Shown in pieces: positions 63,851 to 64,000 of a stretch of DNA of 64,000 nt; the first letter of the stretch is position 1; each line of letters starts with the position of its first letter. The stretch is from Ch128b sp964527925 (lineage in GTDB: Bacteria; Bacteroidota; Ignavibacteria; Ch128b). The notes under the pieces were generated by a model. The model did no database searches. It was not told where the DNA came from and was given only the letters and a program-made list of their open reading frames with translations. The stretch spans positions 1-64,000 of the forward strand of contig CAZGQO010000008.1 of assembly GCA_964527925.1 (NCBI GenBank). The letters run 5' to 3'. The translations under genes and the position numbers were made by a program.

Positions 63851-64000
63851 TCATTCTAAATCAGAAACTGAGTCAACACCTTCAGGCATTGGAAGATAAA
63901 ATCTAACCGGTCTAACCGTTCCGTCTTTTTTCAAAACTCTCTCGACTCTCTTTTTTATCAGAACACTGTGTTCAATGTGAACATCATCTTCCACAATGCT
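63851..64000 (-). CDS. C-terminal end of an unrecognised protein (runs off the window)
   Basis: An open frame of 49 codons and a TGA on the minus strand, cut by the window edge at 64000. The visible part includes KKRVERVLKKDGTVRPVRFY and ends LPMPEGVDSVSDLE. No family was recognised. It lies upstream of the M16 peptidase gene on the same strand with a 73-base gap, so co-transcription is possible. Confidence 0.6.
   Translation of the reverse strand, partial: SIVEDDVHIEHSVLIKKRVERVLKKDGTVRPVRFYLPMPEGVDSVSDLE

Noticed and set aside
1..64000. CRISPR arrays, transposases, integrases and phage genes
   Set aside because: No regularly spaced repeats and no recognisable mobile-element proteins were found on either strand.

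Overview
The window is AT-rich (roughly two thirds A+T by eye) and densely coded. It looks like a chromosome segment from a member of the Bacteroidota/Chlorobi group, most likely Ignavibacteria. The clues are a type IX secretion (T9SS) C-terminal sorting domain on a large secreted protein (53857-56505, minus) and a decayed one at 22540-23197, families common in that group (DUF4159, DUF4175, DUF2723, a DUF4905-like protein, AmmeMemoRadiSam A and B), and many small lipoproteins. The genetic code is standard: TAA, TAG and TGA all end ordinary genes. No rRNA, tRNA, CRISPR array, insertion sequence or prophage was recognised.

Regions. 1-4600: a membrane acyltransferase, a SlyD-like FKBP isomerase, Era, an EamA exporter and an NTF2-fold lipoprotein. 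4598-12995: a tight, mostly overlapping same-strand run (acyP, ispF, dedA-like, lnt, ltaE, hot-dog thioesterase, DnaQ-like exonuclease, purL, yihY-like). 13026-16140: a ferrous iron uptake operon with a DtxR-type regulator, feoA and a feoB split into separate GTPase and permease genes, with a palindrome between the promoter elements. 16185-22027: half-length TauE/SafE, an Ig-like lipoprotein, an ABC-2 exporter with a LolA-like protein, and an ECF sigma/zinc anti-sigma pair. 22028-25910: a decaying accessory patch holding a subtilase remnant joined to a T9SS tail and two tandem Asp-box lipoprotein genes, each broken by one in-frame stop. 25911-35183: DUF4159, DUF4175, DUF2723, a cation diffusion facilitator, peptidase T and a nitronate monooxygenase-like enzyme. 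35209-41364: cytochrome P460 under a perfect consensus promoter, AMMECR1 and MEMO proteins, a DUF2520 dehydrogenase, glycyl-tRNA synthetase and a FN3-like lipoprotein. 41375-49321: a TPR protein, then an ion-transport cluster. 49322-53816: a G-rich stem-loop, groES and glutaredoxin, and a large PAS histidine kinase. 53857-64000: the T9SS phosphodiester glycosidase, a sodium/solute symporter, a YhaM-like nuclease, a sirtuin, an SRPBCC protein, a CcmE-like protein, an M16 double-domain peptidase and a truncated gene at the edge.

The best candidate for an undescribed system is the ion-transport cluster at 42618-49321: a CPA2-like membrane protein with Asn-Asn where the ion-binding acidic pair is expected, a 1507-residue protein fusing a CPA2 antiporter to about 700 residues of helical region plus a C-terminal AAA/STAND-like NTPase with a winged-helix-like tail, and an MscS-type channel. 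The layout suggests nucleotide-gated control of monovalent cation or proton flux linked to turgor. This is inferred from domain order only.
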